From Thioclava sp. JE_KL1 (lineage in GTDB: Bacteria; Pseudomonadota; Alphaproteobacteria; Rhodobacterales; Rhodobacteraceae): a stretch of 64,000 nt of DNA. Under the pieces are notes generated by a model that had not been told where the DNA came from, searched no databases, and was given only the letters and a program-made list of their open reading frames with translations. The translations under genes were made by a program, and so were the position numbers. The DNA is taken from positions 62,001 through 126,000 of the forward strand of contig NZ_WBJS01000008.1 of the NCBI RefSeq assembly GCF_009296265.1, read 5' to 3'. This document shows, in pieces, positions 20,068 to 27,962 of this stretch. Numbering within the stretch: position 1 is the first letter of the stretch; each line of letters starts with the position of its first letter.

Positions 20068-20235
20068 TACCGTCTTCTCCTTCGTAGTCTCCCGGCGCGA
20101 TATTGCGTCCGGGCCGTGCAGCCAGTCTCTTTCGGGTCTTCCGGCTGCCTTTTTCAGAAGCGAGGCGGTAGGAAAGTCTGTAACACACGCATATTCAAGT
20201 CTCTCCGAGAATTGCGAAAATGCAATGACATTCCA

Positions 20236-20255
20236 TGAGGGGCGTAAGCCCCTCA
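20236..20255 (-). terminator. Hairpin between cspA leader and thrS
   Basis: TGAGGGGC (20236-20243) pairs with GCCCCTCA (20248-20255) across a four-base loop. Neither strand has a T run after it. Its place 40 bases past the thrS stop could make it a transcript end or a 3' stabiliser for... a cspA upstream element is also possible, since cspA runs leftward from here. Confidence 0.4.
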
Positions 20256-20295
20256 CAGGTCTGTGAAAATTCGAGATAGGTCGTTGAATTGGCGA

Positions 20296-22245
20296 TTATT
20301 CGCGCAAGTCGGGCGGCGTCGATTCGGTGATCAGCTGCGCCACGATCTCGTCGATCGCCACCGTGGAGGTGCGGGTATCACCGAGCTTGCGGACCGACAC
20401 GGTGCGCTCCTCGACCTCTTTCATCCCGATCGCGAAGATATAGGGGACCTTGCCGAGCGAGTGCTCGCGGACCTTGTAGTTGATCTTCTCGTTGCGGGTG
20501 TCGGCCTCGGCGCGGATACCGGCGGCGCGCAGCTTCGACGTCACTTCCAGCACGAAATCGTCGGCGTCCGAGACGATCGACGCCACGACCACCTGACGCG
20601 GCGCGAGCCAGAGCGGCATCTTGCCGGCGAAGTTCTCGATCAGCATGCCGATGAAGCGCTCGAACGAGCCGAGCACCGCGCGGTGCAGCATCACGGGGCG
20701 GTGGCGCTCGCCATCGGAGCCCACGAATTCCGCATCCAGCCGCTCGGGCAGGTTGGTGTCGACCTGCAGCGTGCCGCATTGCCAGTCGCGCCCGATCGCG
20801 TCGGTGAGCACGAATTCCAGCTTCGGTCCGTAGAACGCGCCTTCGCCTTCGAATATCTCGTAGTCGTAACCGGCGGCTTTGCAGGCATTGCCGAGCGCGG
20901 CTTCGGTGTAATCCCAGCTCTCATCGCTACCGATGCGCTTCTCGGGGCGCGTCGACAGCTTGATGCGCCAGTCGGTGAAGCCGAGATCGTCATAGATCCC
21001 CGAGAGGAACTTGATGAATTTCTCGGTTTCTGCCTCGATCTGATCCTCGGTGCAGAAGATATGCGCGTCGTCCTGCGTGAAGCCGCGCACGCGCATGATC
21101 CCGTGCAGCGCGCCCGAGGGTTCGTAGCGCGCGCAGGAGCCGAACTCGGCCATGCGCAGGGGCAGGTCGCGATAGGATTTGACGCCCTGATTGAAGATCT
21201 GGACGTGGCAGGGGCAGTTCATCGGCTTGAGCGCGTTGACCGTCTTTTCGCGCGCATGATCCTCGTCGACTTCGACGATGAACATGTTCTCCTGATAGTT
21301 CTCCCAGTGGCCCGAGGCTTCCCAGAGCTTGCGGTTCACCACCTGCGGCGTGTTCACTTCGACATAGCCGTCATCGCGCTGCTTGCGGCGCATGTAGTCC
21401 TGCAGCGCGGTGTAGATGGTCCAGCCGTTCGGGTGCCAGAAGATCTGGCCCGGCGCCTCTTCCTGCATGTGGAACAGGTCCATCTCGCGTCCGAGCTTGC
21501 GGTGGTCGCGCTTGGCGGCTTCCTCCATCATCGTGACCCAGGCGTTGAGGTCCTTCTTGGTCTTGAAGGCCACGCCATAGATGCGCTGCAGCATCGGACG
21601 CGAGCTGTCGCCCAGCCAATAGGCGCCCGCGACATGGGTCAGCTTGAACGCATCCGCCGGAACCTGACCGGTATGCTGCAGGTGCGGGCCACGGCAGAGA
21701 TCCTGCCAGTTGCCGTGCCAATACATCCGGATGTCCTCGCCTTGCGGAATCCGGTTGATCAGCTCGACCTTGTAGGGCTCTTCCGTCGCCAGATAGTGGT
21801 CGATCGCGTGTTTGCGGCTCCAGACCTCGGTCTTGATGGCGTCGCGCGCGTTGATGATCTCGCGCATCTTCTTCTCGATCGCGCCGAGGTCTTCGGGCGT
21901 GAAGGGCTCTTCGCGGTCGAAGTCGTAGAACCAGCCATTGTCGCGGACCGGGCCGATCGTGACCTTCACGCCGGGATAAAGCTCCTGCACGGCGCGGGCC
22001 ATGATATGGGCAAGGTCGTGGCGGATCAGCTCCAGCGCGGGGCCGTCATCCTGCATCGTGTTGATGGCGATCTGCGCGTCTTCCTGGATCGGCCATTGCA
22101 GATCCCAATGCGCGCCATTGACCTGCGCGGAGATCGCTTTCTTCGCCAGCGACGGTGCGATCGAGGCGGCCACTTCGGCCGGCGTCACGCCCGCGTCGTA
22201 GTCGCGCGAATTGCCATCGGGAAAGGTGAGGGAGATCTGGGACAT
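20296..22245 (-). CDS. thrS: Threonyl-tRNA synthetase
   Basis: ThrRS charges tRNA-Thr and edits mischarged serine. The protein of 649 residues has a TGS domain ([31 protein letters not shown]), an editing domain with the zinc-type HxxxH motif ([11 protein letters not shown]) and [22 protein letters not shown] plus [10 protein letters not shown] in the class II catalytic core, where the Cys is a ligand of the catalytic zinc, then an anticodon-binding domain ([15 protein letters not shown]). The start at 22245 is preceded by GAGGAGGACGAC. Two repeat elements lie upstream, between it and phaR. Confidence 0.96.
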   Translation of the reverse strand: MSQISLTFPDGNSRDYDAGVTPAEVAASIAPSLAKKAISAQVNGAHWDLQWPIQEDAQIAINTMQDDGPALELIRHDLAHIMARAVQELYPGVKVTIGPVRDNGWFYDFDREEPFTPEDLGAIEKKMREIINARDAIKTEVWSRKHAIDHYLATEEPYKVELINRIPQGEDIRMYWHGNWQDLCRGPHLQHTGQVPADAFKLTHVAGAYWLGDSSRPMLQRIYGVAFKTKKDLNAWVTMMEEAAKRDHRKLGREMDLFHMQEEAPGQIFWHPNGWTIYTALQDYMRRKQRDDGYVEVNTPQVVNRKLWEASGHWENYQENMFIVEVDEDHAREKTVNALKPMNCPCHVQIFNQGVKSYRDLPLRMAEFGSCARYEPSGALHGIMRVRGFTQDDAHIFCTEDQIEAETEKFIKFLSGIYDDLGFTDWRIKLSTRPEKRIGSDESWDYTEAALGNACKAAGYDYEIFEGEGAFYGPKLEFVLTDAIGRDWQCGTLQVDTNLPERLDAEFVGSDGERHRPVMLHRAVLGSFERFIGMLIENFAGKMPLWLAPRQVVVASIVSDADDFVLEVTSKLRAAGIRAEADTRNEKINYKVREHSLGKVPYIFAIGMKEVEERTVSVRKLGDTRTSTVAIDEIVAQLITESTPPDLRE

Positions 22246-22365
22246 GTCGTCCTCCTCGTCGGTTTGGCGCCCACGGAACGCCCGGTTGCGGGATATATGC
22301 TTCCCGAGCCTTTTGCGCGGCTCGCGCGCGGCTGTCAATGGCTTGGGGCTGGGGGAGGTGTCGCA

Positions 22366-22422
22366 GGGGGGCTCCGCCCCCGCGCTGACGCGCTCCCCCG
22401 GGATATTTCGGCCAAGCCGAAG
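22366..22422 (+). repeat. Intergenic hairpin repeat, copy 4
   Basis: It has GGGGGGCTCCGCCCCC, hairpin GCGC-tgac-GCGC, CTCCCCCGGGATATTT, three bases, CCAAGCCGAAG. It faces copy 5, only 18 bases away, so the two could form one long inverted structure. Confidence 0.85.
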
Positions 22423-22440
22423 CTGAAAGCGTTGTGCGCG

Positions 22441-22500
22441 TTCGTGTTGGCAAAAATATCCCGGGGGTGAGGTGCGCAGCACCGAGGGGGCAGAGCCCCC
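22441..22500 (-). repeat. Intergenic hairpin repeat, copy 5 (reverse orientation)
   Basis: On the minus strand: GGGGGCTCTGCCCCC, hairpin GGTGC-tgc-GCACC, then CCCCCGGGATATTT, three bases, CCAACACGAA. The distal CCAAG/GAAG part is the most diverged of the complete copies. It pairs tail to tail with copy 4. Confidence 0.82.
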
Positions 22501-22544
22501 ATGGCCATGAGCCAAGAAAAAGGCGCCGCGCGGGCGCCTCTCGC

Positions 22545-23093
22545 TTACATCTTGTTGAGCTTGCTCTGCAGATCGGCGAGCTGTTTCTTGATCGAGTCCA
22601 ACTCGCCGCGATCATCGCCGTCATCGGGCGCGGGGCCGGACGAGCCTGCCGTGCCCCAGCCGGCCATCATGTTCTGCAAGAAGGCCTGTTGCTGCGCCTG
22701 CAGCGCCTCGAAGCCCGGCATCGAGGCCATGGGATTCGGCATCTTGTTCATGTTCTCGAGCATATGCGAGTGCCCCTCGCGCAGCATCTCGAAGCTGGCT
22801 GCGAGGAATTGCGGCACCACCGATTGCGCAGCCCCCGTATAGGAGCGCACCAGATCGGTCAGCACGTCGACCGGCAGGACATTCTCGCCGCGGCTTTCGT
22901 GCTCGGCCACGATCTGCAGCAGATATTGCCGCGTCAGGTCGTCGCCCGATTTCAGATCGACAATCTGCACCTCGCGCCCGTCGCGGATGAATTTCGCGAT
23001 GTCTTCGAGCGTCACGTAATCGCTGGTCTCGGTGTTGTAGAGACGGCGGCTGGCGTAACGCTTGATCAGCAAGGGCTTTTCGTCTTCGGCCAT
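22545..23093 (-). CDS. phaR: Polyhydroxyalkanoate synthesis repressor PhaR
   Basis: PhaR represses the phasin gene and its own gene, and releases DNA when it binds nascent PHB granules. The 182-residue protein begins with the PHB-accumulation DNA-binding domain ([31 protein letters not shown], residues ~8-40, then [13 protein letters not shown]) followed by the PHB-accumulation repeat region ([42 protein letters not shown]) and a Met/Gln-rich, coiled-coil C-terminus ([17 protein letters not shown]). The start at 23093 follows GGGGAGGATCGCATCAC. Likely operators are visible upstream of phaP, phaC and phaR itself. Confidence 0.95.
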   Translation of the reverse strand: MAEDEKPLLIKRYASRRLYNTETSDYVTLEDIAKFIRDGREVQIVDLKSGDDLTRQYLLQIVAEHESRGENVLPVDVLTDLVRSYTGAAQSVVPQFLAASFEMLREGHSHMLENMNKMPNPMASMPGFEALQAQQQAFLQNMMAGWGTAGSSGPAPDDGDDRGELDSIKKQLADLQSKLNKM

Positions 23094-23116
23094 GTGATGC
23101 GATCCTCCCCGGATTG

Positions 23117-23158
23117 TGCTTGTGCAGCGATTGTGTGACGCCGCGCTGCCAAAAGCAA
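23117..23158 (-). promoter_or_regulatory. Candidate phaR promoter with PhaR-like site
   Basis: On the minus strand TTGCTT (23153-23158) and CACAAT (23130-23135) are spaced by 17 bases. Immediately after the -10, over the expected transcription start, is CTGCACAAGCA (23117-23127), one base short of the CTGC-N4-GCAG pattern and 10 of 11 identical to the site at phaC. Autoregulation is known for PhaR; these particular assignments are inference. Confidence 0.45.
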
Positions 23159-23159
23159 T

Positions 23160-23192
23160 AAAAGAAAAAGGGCGCGCCACGAGGGCGCGCCC
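23160..23192 (-). terminator. Terminator of phaP
   Basis: GGGCGCGCC (23170-23178) pairs with GGCGCGCCC (23184-23192), and the minus strand continues into TTTTTC. It ends the phasin transcript 50 bases after its stop codon and isolates phaR as a separate unit. Confidence 0.9.
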
Positions 23193-23243
23193 GAGATACG
23201 CGAGGCCGACTGGGAGGAGGAAGCCGGTGCCCGCGGTGAATTC

Positions 23244-23693
23244 TTACTTCGCAGCCGCCGTGGCTTTCTTCGTCGCAGCGGTCATGTCGGCAGTCGCCTT
23301 CTTGACGTTTGCGGAGGCTTCTTCCGACATGTCCTTGCCGGCAGCCATCATCAGCTCGACGGTGTCCATCTGAACCTTTTTCGCGATTTCAGCGAAAGCG
23401 GCCATGTTTTCGGCAGCCATCTCGGCCGAAGCCGACGCGAAGTCGCTCATCGCCTTGGCGTAATCGGCGGGCTCTTCCTTGGTTTTGGTCAGGTCGCCCA
23501 TCTTGTCGATGGTGCCCTTGGTCCATTTGGTCGAGATTTCGGTCGACTTGCCGGCAGCTTCAAGCGCCACCTGCGACATCTTCTCGCCCAGAGCCGCTTG
23601 CGATTTGAAAGCGTCTTGGAATTTCGAGGTGTCGACGGGGAAGGACGCCATCATGTCCTGCATGATCTTGGTGTAGTCTTGGGTCTTAGCCAT
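23244..23693 (-). CDS. phaP: Phasin (PHB granule surface protein)
   Basis: Phasins coat PHB granules and set their number and size. This 149-residue protein has the phasin family layout: an N-terminal amphipathic region (YTKIMQDMMASFPVDTSKFQDAFKSQAALGEKMSQ), a long helical middle (ASAEMAAENMAAFAEIAKKVQMDTVELMMAAGKDM) and a Lys/Ala/Thr-rich end (ATADMTAATKKATAAAK) usual in alphaproteobacterial phasins. No signal peptide. Its promoter contains two perfect PhaR-type palindromes, consistent with repression until granules titrate PhaR. It lies between phaR and phaC, all leftward. Confidence 0.93.
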   Translation of the reverse strand: MAKTQDYTKIMQDMMASFPVDTSKFQDAFKSQAALGEKMSQVALEAAGKSTEISTKWTKGTIDKMGDLTKTKEEPADYAKAMSDFASASAEMAAENMAAFAEIAKKVQMDTVELMMAAGKDMSEEASANVKKATADMTAATKKATAAAK

Positions 23694-23760
23694 GTGAATG
23701 CTCCGTTGGGTTGGGGCCCGTGGTCTGGAACGTTGGCGGGGCCCTTTGGGTTACGCAACG

Positions 23761-23811
23761 TATATACATGCTGCGGCGCAGCATTTCAAGAGAAGAATTG
23801 CTGCGCCGCAG
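23761..23811 (-). promoter_or_regulatory. phaP promoter with two PhaR operators
   Basis: On the minus strand a -35 TTGAAA (plus-strand 23784-23789) and a -10 TATATA (23761-23766) are separated by exactly 17 bases. The spacer contains the palindrome CTGC-GGC-GCAG (23771-23781), extended by further paired bases to ATGCTGC/GCAGCAT. A second copy, CTGC-GCC-GCAG (23801-23811), lies 30 bases upstream, about three helical turns away on the same DNA face. The CTGC-N3-GCAG form is the PhaR recognition pattern I know from Paracoccus. A dimer in the spacer would block RNA polymerase directly. Confidence 0.82.
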
Positions 23812-23835
23812 AAATTTTCAACCCAAACGGGAAAG

Positions 23836-25629
23836 TTATATCTTAACTATTTCTTTTACATAAGTGCCGGGCGCATCAGCCAAAACCGGGTGATCTGCAT
23901 CGCCGGGCTGGCGTGCGGGCACCATCGCGCCGGACTTCTTGGCCAGCCATTCGCCCCAGCGCGGCCACCAGCTGCCCTCGTGGAACTCCGCCTGCGCTTT
24001 CCATTCGTTGGGATTCGCGACCGGCGCCTCAGAGGTGTAGTGGCCGTATTTCTTCTTGCTGGGCGGGTTCACGATCCCGGCGATATGGCCCGACTGCGAC
24101 AGGATGAAGGTCTTGTCCTTCGATCCCATCTTCGCGACCCCGTTGAACGAGGCGACCCAGGGCGCGATGTGGTCGGTCTCGCAGGCGATCGCCATCAGCG
24201 GCACGTTCACGTCCGAGACCTTGACCGTCTCGCCCAACACCTCGAAGCCGTCGCGCGCGAAGCGGTCCTTCTGGCAGAGCCCGCGCAGATACTCGACCGC
24301 CATCTTGCCCGGCAGGTTCGTCGAGTCGCCGTTCCAGAACAGCAGGTCGAAGGCGGGGGGGGATTCCCCCATCATGTAGCTGCGGATCGCGGGCCGGTAG
24401 ATCAGGTCGTTCGAGCGCAGGTAGGAGAAGGTGCGCGACATGAAGTAGCTGTCGAGCACCCCGTCGGCCTTGCATTGCCGCTCGATCCCGTCGACGAAAT
24501 CGTCCTGCAGGAAGACCGCGAATTCGCCCTGATCCGAGAAATCGGTGAGTGTGGTGAAGAAGGTGGCCGAGTTGATCGACTTGTCCTTGCGCTTGTTCAG
24601 AAGGCCCAGCGTCAGCGATAGCGTGGTGCCCGCGATGCAATAGCCGACCGCGTTGACCTTCTTCTCGCCGGTGATCTTCTTCACCTCGTCGATCGCGGTC
24701 AGATAGCCTTCCTGCACGTAGTCATCCATGCCGACATCGGCATAGCTCTGATCGGGGTTCTTCCAGCTCACCACGAAGAGGGTGAAGCCCTGATCGACGA
24801 TCCAGCGGATCAGCGAGTTCTGCGGCTTCAGGTCCATGATGTAGAAGCGGTTGATCCAGGGCGGGAAGATCACCAGCGGGGTCTTGTGAACCTTTTCGGT
24901 GGTCGGCGTGTACTGGATGAGCTCGAACAGACGGTTGCGATAGACCACCGCGCCCTCGGCGGTGCCGATATTCTCGCCCACGGTGAAGGCGTCCTTGTCG
25001 GCCAGCGTCACCAGCAGATCGCCGCGGTTCGCCTCGATGTCGCGCACGAGGTTCTCGAGCCCTTTCACGAGGCTCTCGCCCTCAGTCTCGATCGCCTTCT
25101 CCAGCGCGTCGGGGTTGGTGGCGAGGAAATTCGTGGGCGCCATCAGGTCGATGATCTGGCGCGAGAAGTAGTTCAGTCGCTGACGGTCCACCGGATCGAG
25201 ATCGTCGAGCTTGTCGACCGCCTCTTTCACGCCTTTGGCTGCGATCAGATACTGCTGTTTGATGTAGTTGAAATAGGGGTGGCTGTCCCAGAGCGGATTG
25301 GCGAAGCGCGGGTCGGAGGGGCCGGGATCTTCCGGCGGGCGGAACGCGCCCTTGGCGAGTGCCTCCTGCGCTTCGAGGTAATGCTTCATCGCCTGACCCC
25401 AGTAATTCACCTGGGCTTCGAGGATTTTCGAGGGCTTTTCGAGCCACTCGTTCATCATGGCGGCAGAGGACGTCATGTAGAGATCGGCGCCGGGGCCTTC
25501 GAGGGCCGGGTTCATCGGTCGCTTATGGGCGATCGCATCGACCATGCGCTCGGTCAGTTCTTCGATGCGGGCGAGGTTGTCCTGCATCTTCTGCGATGCA
25601 GCAATTTTGTCCGTCTCCTCGGTTGTCAT
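23836..25629 (-). CDS. phaC: Class I poly(3-hydroxyalkanoate) synthase
   Basis: PhaC polymerises 3-hydroxybutyryl-CoA to PHB. The protein has 597 residues, usual for class I. The N-terminal PhaC_N region includes LDPVDRQRLNYFSRQIIDLMAPTNFLATNP; the catalytic alpha/beta hydrolase domain contains TPLVIFPPWINRFYIMDL, and the lipase-like box GYCIAGTT with nucleophile Cys331. The conserved Asp (near the GDSTNLPGKM and DHIAPW segments) and the late His (SGHIAGIVNPPSKKKYGHY) complete the triad. A 110-base intergenic region separates it from divergent phaZ. A candidate promoter and PhaR-like site lie there. Confidence 0.97.
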   Translation of the reverse strand: MTTEETDKIAASQKMQDNLARIEELTERMVDAIAHKRPMNPALEGPGADLYMTSSAAMMNEWLEKPSKILEAQVNYWGQAMKHYLEAQEALAKGAFRPPEDPGPSDPRFANPLWDSHPYFNYIKQQYLIAAKGVKEAVDKLDDLDPVDRQRLNYFSRQIIDLMAPTNFLATNPDALEKAIETEGESLVKGLENLVRDIEANRGDLLVTLADKDAFTVGENIGTAEGAVVYRNRLFELIQYTPTTEKVHKTPLVIFPPWINRFYIMDLKPQNSLIRWIVDQGFTLFVVSWKNPDQSYADVGMDDYVQEGYLTAIDEVKKITGEKKVNAVGYCIAGTTLSLTLGLLNKRKDKSINSATFFTTLTDFSDQGEFAVFLQDDFVDGIERQCKADGVLDSYFMSRTFSYLRSNDLIYRPAIRSYMMGESPPAFDLLFWNGDSTNLPGKMAVEYLRGLCQKDRFARDGFEVLGETVKVSDVNVPLMAIACETDHIAPWVASFNGVAKMGSKDKTFILSQSGHIAGIVNPPSKKKYGHYTSEAPVANPNEWKAQAEFHEGSWWPRWGEWLAKKSGAMVPARQPGDADHPVLADAPGTYVKEIVKI

Positions 25630-25651
25630 AAATGATATTCCTCCCTATCCT

Positions 25652-25689
25652 CTGCACCAGCATAATATCGCCGCAGTCTTGGGGTAAAG
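25652..25689 (-). promoter_or_regulatory. Candidate phaC promoter with PhaR-like site
   Basis: On the minus strand CTTTAC (plus-strand 25684-25689) and TATTAT (25662-25667) are spaced by 16 bases. Directly after the -10 is TGCTGGTGCAG (25652-25662, plus-strand CTGCACCAGCA), one base from CTGC-N4-GCAG. Its position over the transcription start matches the arrangement seen at phaR. Inference from spacing and pattern only. Confidence 0.45.
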
Positions 25690-25739
25690 CGGCGTTTCCA
25701 TTGCCGAGTGAGTGCGTGGCCCGCCCCGAGGAGTTGTAT

Positions 25740-27050
25740 ATGAAAACGATCATGTCCTACGACCTGATGGAGACCTTCAGGAACACGAACGAGTGGATGG
25801 GCGCCTCGGCGCGCGCCATGGCGTCCTACCCGGTCTGGGGGCTCGCCCCGCATCCGATGTTCAAGATCATGTCGGCCTGGGGCCGCGTGACGGAGCGCTC
25901 GTTCGCACGGATGGTGATCAAGCCCGACTGGGGCATCCATTCGATCGCGGCCGAAGACGGGCGCGATCACCTCGTCGAGGTCGAGACCGTGCTCGACAAG
26001 CCCTTCGGCAGCCTCGTGCATTTCAACGTCCATGGCCGCGAGCCGATGGAGCGGCGCATCCTGCTGGTCGCGCCGATGTCGGGCCATTACGCGACGCTGC
26101 TGCGTTCGACCGTGGCCTCGCTGCTGCCCGATGCGGATGTGTGGGTGACCGATTGGCATAATGCGCGCGACATCCCCGTCTCTGAGGGCAAGTTCGATAT
26201 CGAGGACTACACCCTCTACCTTGTCGATTTCATGAAGAAGATGGGCCCTGACTGCAACGTGATCGCCGTGTGTCAGCCGGCACCGCTCGCGCTGGCCGCG
26301 ACCGCCTATCTGGCAGCCGAAGACCCGGCCGCGCAGCCGCGCACGCTGACCCTGATCGGCGGGCCGATCGATCCCGACGCGAAGGCGACCGAGGTCACCG
26401 ATTTCGGGCGTCGCGTCACGATGGGGCAGCTCGAGCAGATGGTGATCCAGCGCGTCGGCTTCAAATACAAGGGTGCGGGCCGTCTGGTCTATCCGGGCCT
26501 GATGCAGCTCGCCTCGTTCATCTCGATGAACATGGACAAGCACGCGCAAGCCTTCCAGGAGAAGATCTGGAGCGAGGCGCAGGGCGAAGGCTCCGAGCAT
26601 GACAAGCATTACCGCTTCTATGACGAGTATCTCGCGGTGATGGATATGACGGCGGAGTTCTACCTCTCGACGGTGGAGCGCATCTTCAAGGGCCTCGAGA
26701 TCGCCCAGAACCGCTTCGAGGTCGGCGGCAAGATGGTCGATATCTCGAAGATCACCAAGGTCGCGGTGAAGACCGTGGAGGGCGAGAAGGACGACATCTC
26801 CGCCCCCGGTCAATGCGTCGCCGCCCTCGACCTGTGCTCGGGCGTGCCGGATTCGATGAAGCAACAGCACCTCGAACCCGGCGCAGGCCATTACGGCATC
26901 TTCGCAGGGTCGCATTGGCGCAACAACATCCGCCCGCTGGTCCTCGATTTCATCGACGAGAACGCCGACAACCCCGCGCCCGGGAAGGGGAAACCCGCGA
27001 CGGTCACCCCGATCCGCAAGAAGAAGGTGAAGACGGCCGAGGCGGGGTGA
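25740..27050 (+). CDS. phaZ: Intracellular PHB depolymerase
   Basis: PhaZ degrades amorphous intracellular PHB granules. The protein of 436 residues matches the type i-PhaZ of Ralstonia/Paracoccus: N-terminal YDLMETFRNTNEWMGASARAMASYPVWG, the hydrolase core VAPMSGHYATLLRSTV, VWVTDWHNARDIP, and the nucleophile context VCQPAPLALAA with Cys178 in place of a lipase Ser. The late GAGHYGIFAGSHWRNNI gives the catalytic His region. The start at 25740 has GAGGAG seven bases upstream; the in-frame upstream extension is not supported. It is divergent from phaC, so synthesis and degradation can be regulated from one intergenic region. A terminator follows. Confidence 0.96.
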   Translation: MKTIMSYDLMETFRNTNEWMGASARAMASYPVWGLAPHPMFKIMSAWGRVTERSFARMVIKPDWGIHSIAAEDGRDHLVEVETVLDKPFGSLVHFNVHGREPMERRILLVAPMSGHYATLLRSTVASLLPDADVWVTDWHNARDIPVSEGKFDIEDYTLYLVDFMKKMGPDCNVIAVCQPAPLALAATAYLAAEDPAAQPRTLTLIGGPIDPDAKATEVTDFGRRVTMGQLEQMVIQRVGFKYKGAGRLVYPGLMQLASFISMNMDKHAQAFQEKIWSEAQGEGSEHDKHYRFYDEYLAVMDMTAEFYLSTVERIFKGLEIAQNRFEVGGKMVDISKITKVAVKTVEGEKDDISAPGQCVAALDLCSGVPDSMKQQHLEPGAGHYGIFAGSHWRNNIRPLVLDFIDENADNPAPGKGKPATVTPIRKKKVKTAEAG

Positions 27051-27075
27051 TCTCACTCCACGCGAGAGTTTTAGG

Positions 27076-27103
27076 AAAGCGCTGCTTCGGCAGCGCTTTT
27101 TTA
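27076..27103 (+). terminator. Terminator of phaZ
   Basis: AAAGCGCTGC (27076-27085) pairs with GCAGCGCTTT (27090-27099) across a TTCG tetraloop and is followed by further T. A textbook intrinsic terminator 26 bases after phaZ. Confidence 0.95.
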
Positions 27104-27179
27104 TTCGCGACTTCGCCATCGCTTTGACGGGTTTCGGCGCATGATCGGAAAATCACTTTGATTTTTTGAGACCGAGATT

Positions 27180-27962
27180 ATGGACGCATTGTTTTTCCCC
27201 GTTATACTGCTTCTCCTCCTCTTAGTTGCGATCGTAAAATCCCCCCGTTTCAAGGGGTTCATCGGAGAGGCGTACGTCAGCAAAGGACTTAAGAAACTGG
27301 CTGAAGAAGGTGACATGCATCTCTTCGATGATGTGACCCTGCCCGTGAAGGACGGGACGACGCAGATCGATCATGTCCTCATATCGCGCAGCGGCGTGTT
27401 CGTGATCGAGACCAAGAACATGAGCGGTTGGATATTCGGTGCCGAGAGGCAATCTCAGTGGACGCAGGTTCTCTATAAGAAAAAGACCAAGTTTCAGAAT
27501 CCGCTGCGGCAAAACTACAAGCACATCAAAGCGATCGAAGAGTGTCTTGGTGTAGATGGCAGCAAGGTTCAGGGGGCTATCGTCTTCGTTGGTGGGGCGG
27601 TCCCGAAAACCGATTTTCCTTCCAGCGTTTACTGGCGGCGGAACTCGATGCTCGACTTTCTGAAGGCTCCCCACCAGGTGATACTCACGGAGAGCGAGGT
27701 TGAGGCGCTATGTCAGGCGTTGGAAAGCCAGCGGTTCGAGCGGGGTTTGAGGACCACGCAGCAGCACATCAAGAACGTCAGGAGTGCGCAAGTCGAAGCG
27801 CAGGCTTCGACAGATGCGTGCCCGCGATGCGGATCCGCGATGGTCGAGCGCCGTAGCAAGAAAACGAATGACGTCTTCCTGGGCTGCACGAATTTCCCGA
27901 AATGCCGTGGGACCCGGAAAGTCGAAGCGTCCAAAGTTGTTGCGTTCTCACGCCAACAATAA
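27180..27962 (+). CDS. Membrane-anchored NERD-domain protein with C4 zinc finger
   Basis: The protein of 260 residues starts with a transmembrane segment (FFPVILLLLLLVAIV), then a NERD domain (residues ~27-140): KGFIGEAYVSKGLKKL, IDHVLISRSGVFVIETKNMSGWIFG. The D-x-V and E-x-K residues correspond to the nuclease-related active site of NERD (PD-(D/E)xK-like). Residues ~212-248 form a topoisomerase-type C4 zinc finger (CPRCGSAMVERRSKKTNDVFLGCTNFPKC). NERD plus this finger is a known combination of uncertain function, suggested to act on nucleic acids. The base composition is visibly less GC-rich than its neighbours, which suggests recent acquisition. Its end overlaps the convergent hydrolase gene by 15 bases. 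Confidence 0.85.
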   Translation: MDALFFPVILLLLLLVAIVKSPRFKGFIGEAYVSKGLKKLAEEGDMHLFDDVTLPVKDGTTQIDHVLISRSGVFVIETKNMSGWIFGAERQSQWTQVLYKKKTKFQNPLRQNYKHIKAIEECLGVDGSKVQGAIVFVGGAVPKTDFPSSVYWRRNSMLDFLKAPHQVILTESEVEALCQALESQRFERGLRTTQQHIKNVRSAQVEAQASTDACPRCGSAMVERRSKKTNDVFLGCTNFPKCRGTRKVEASKVVAFSRQQ

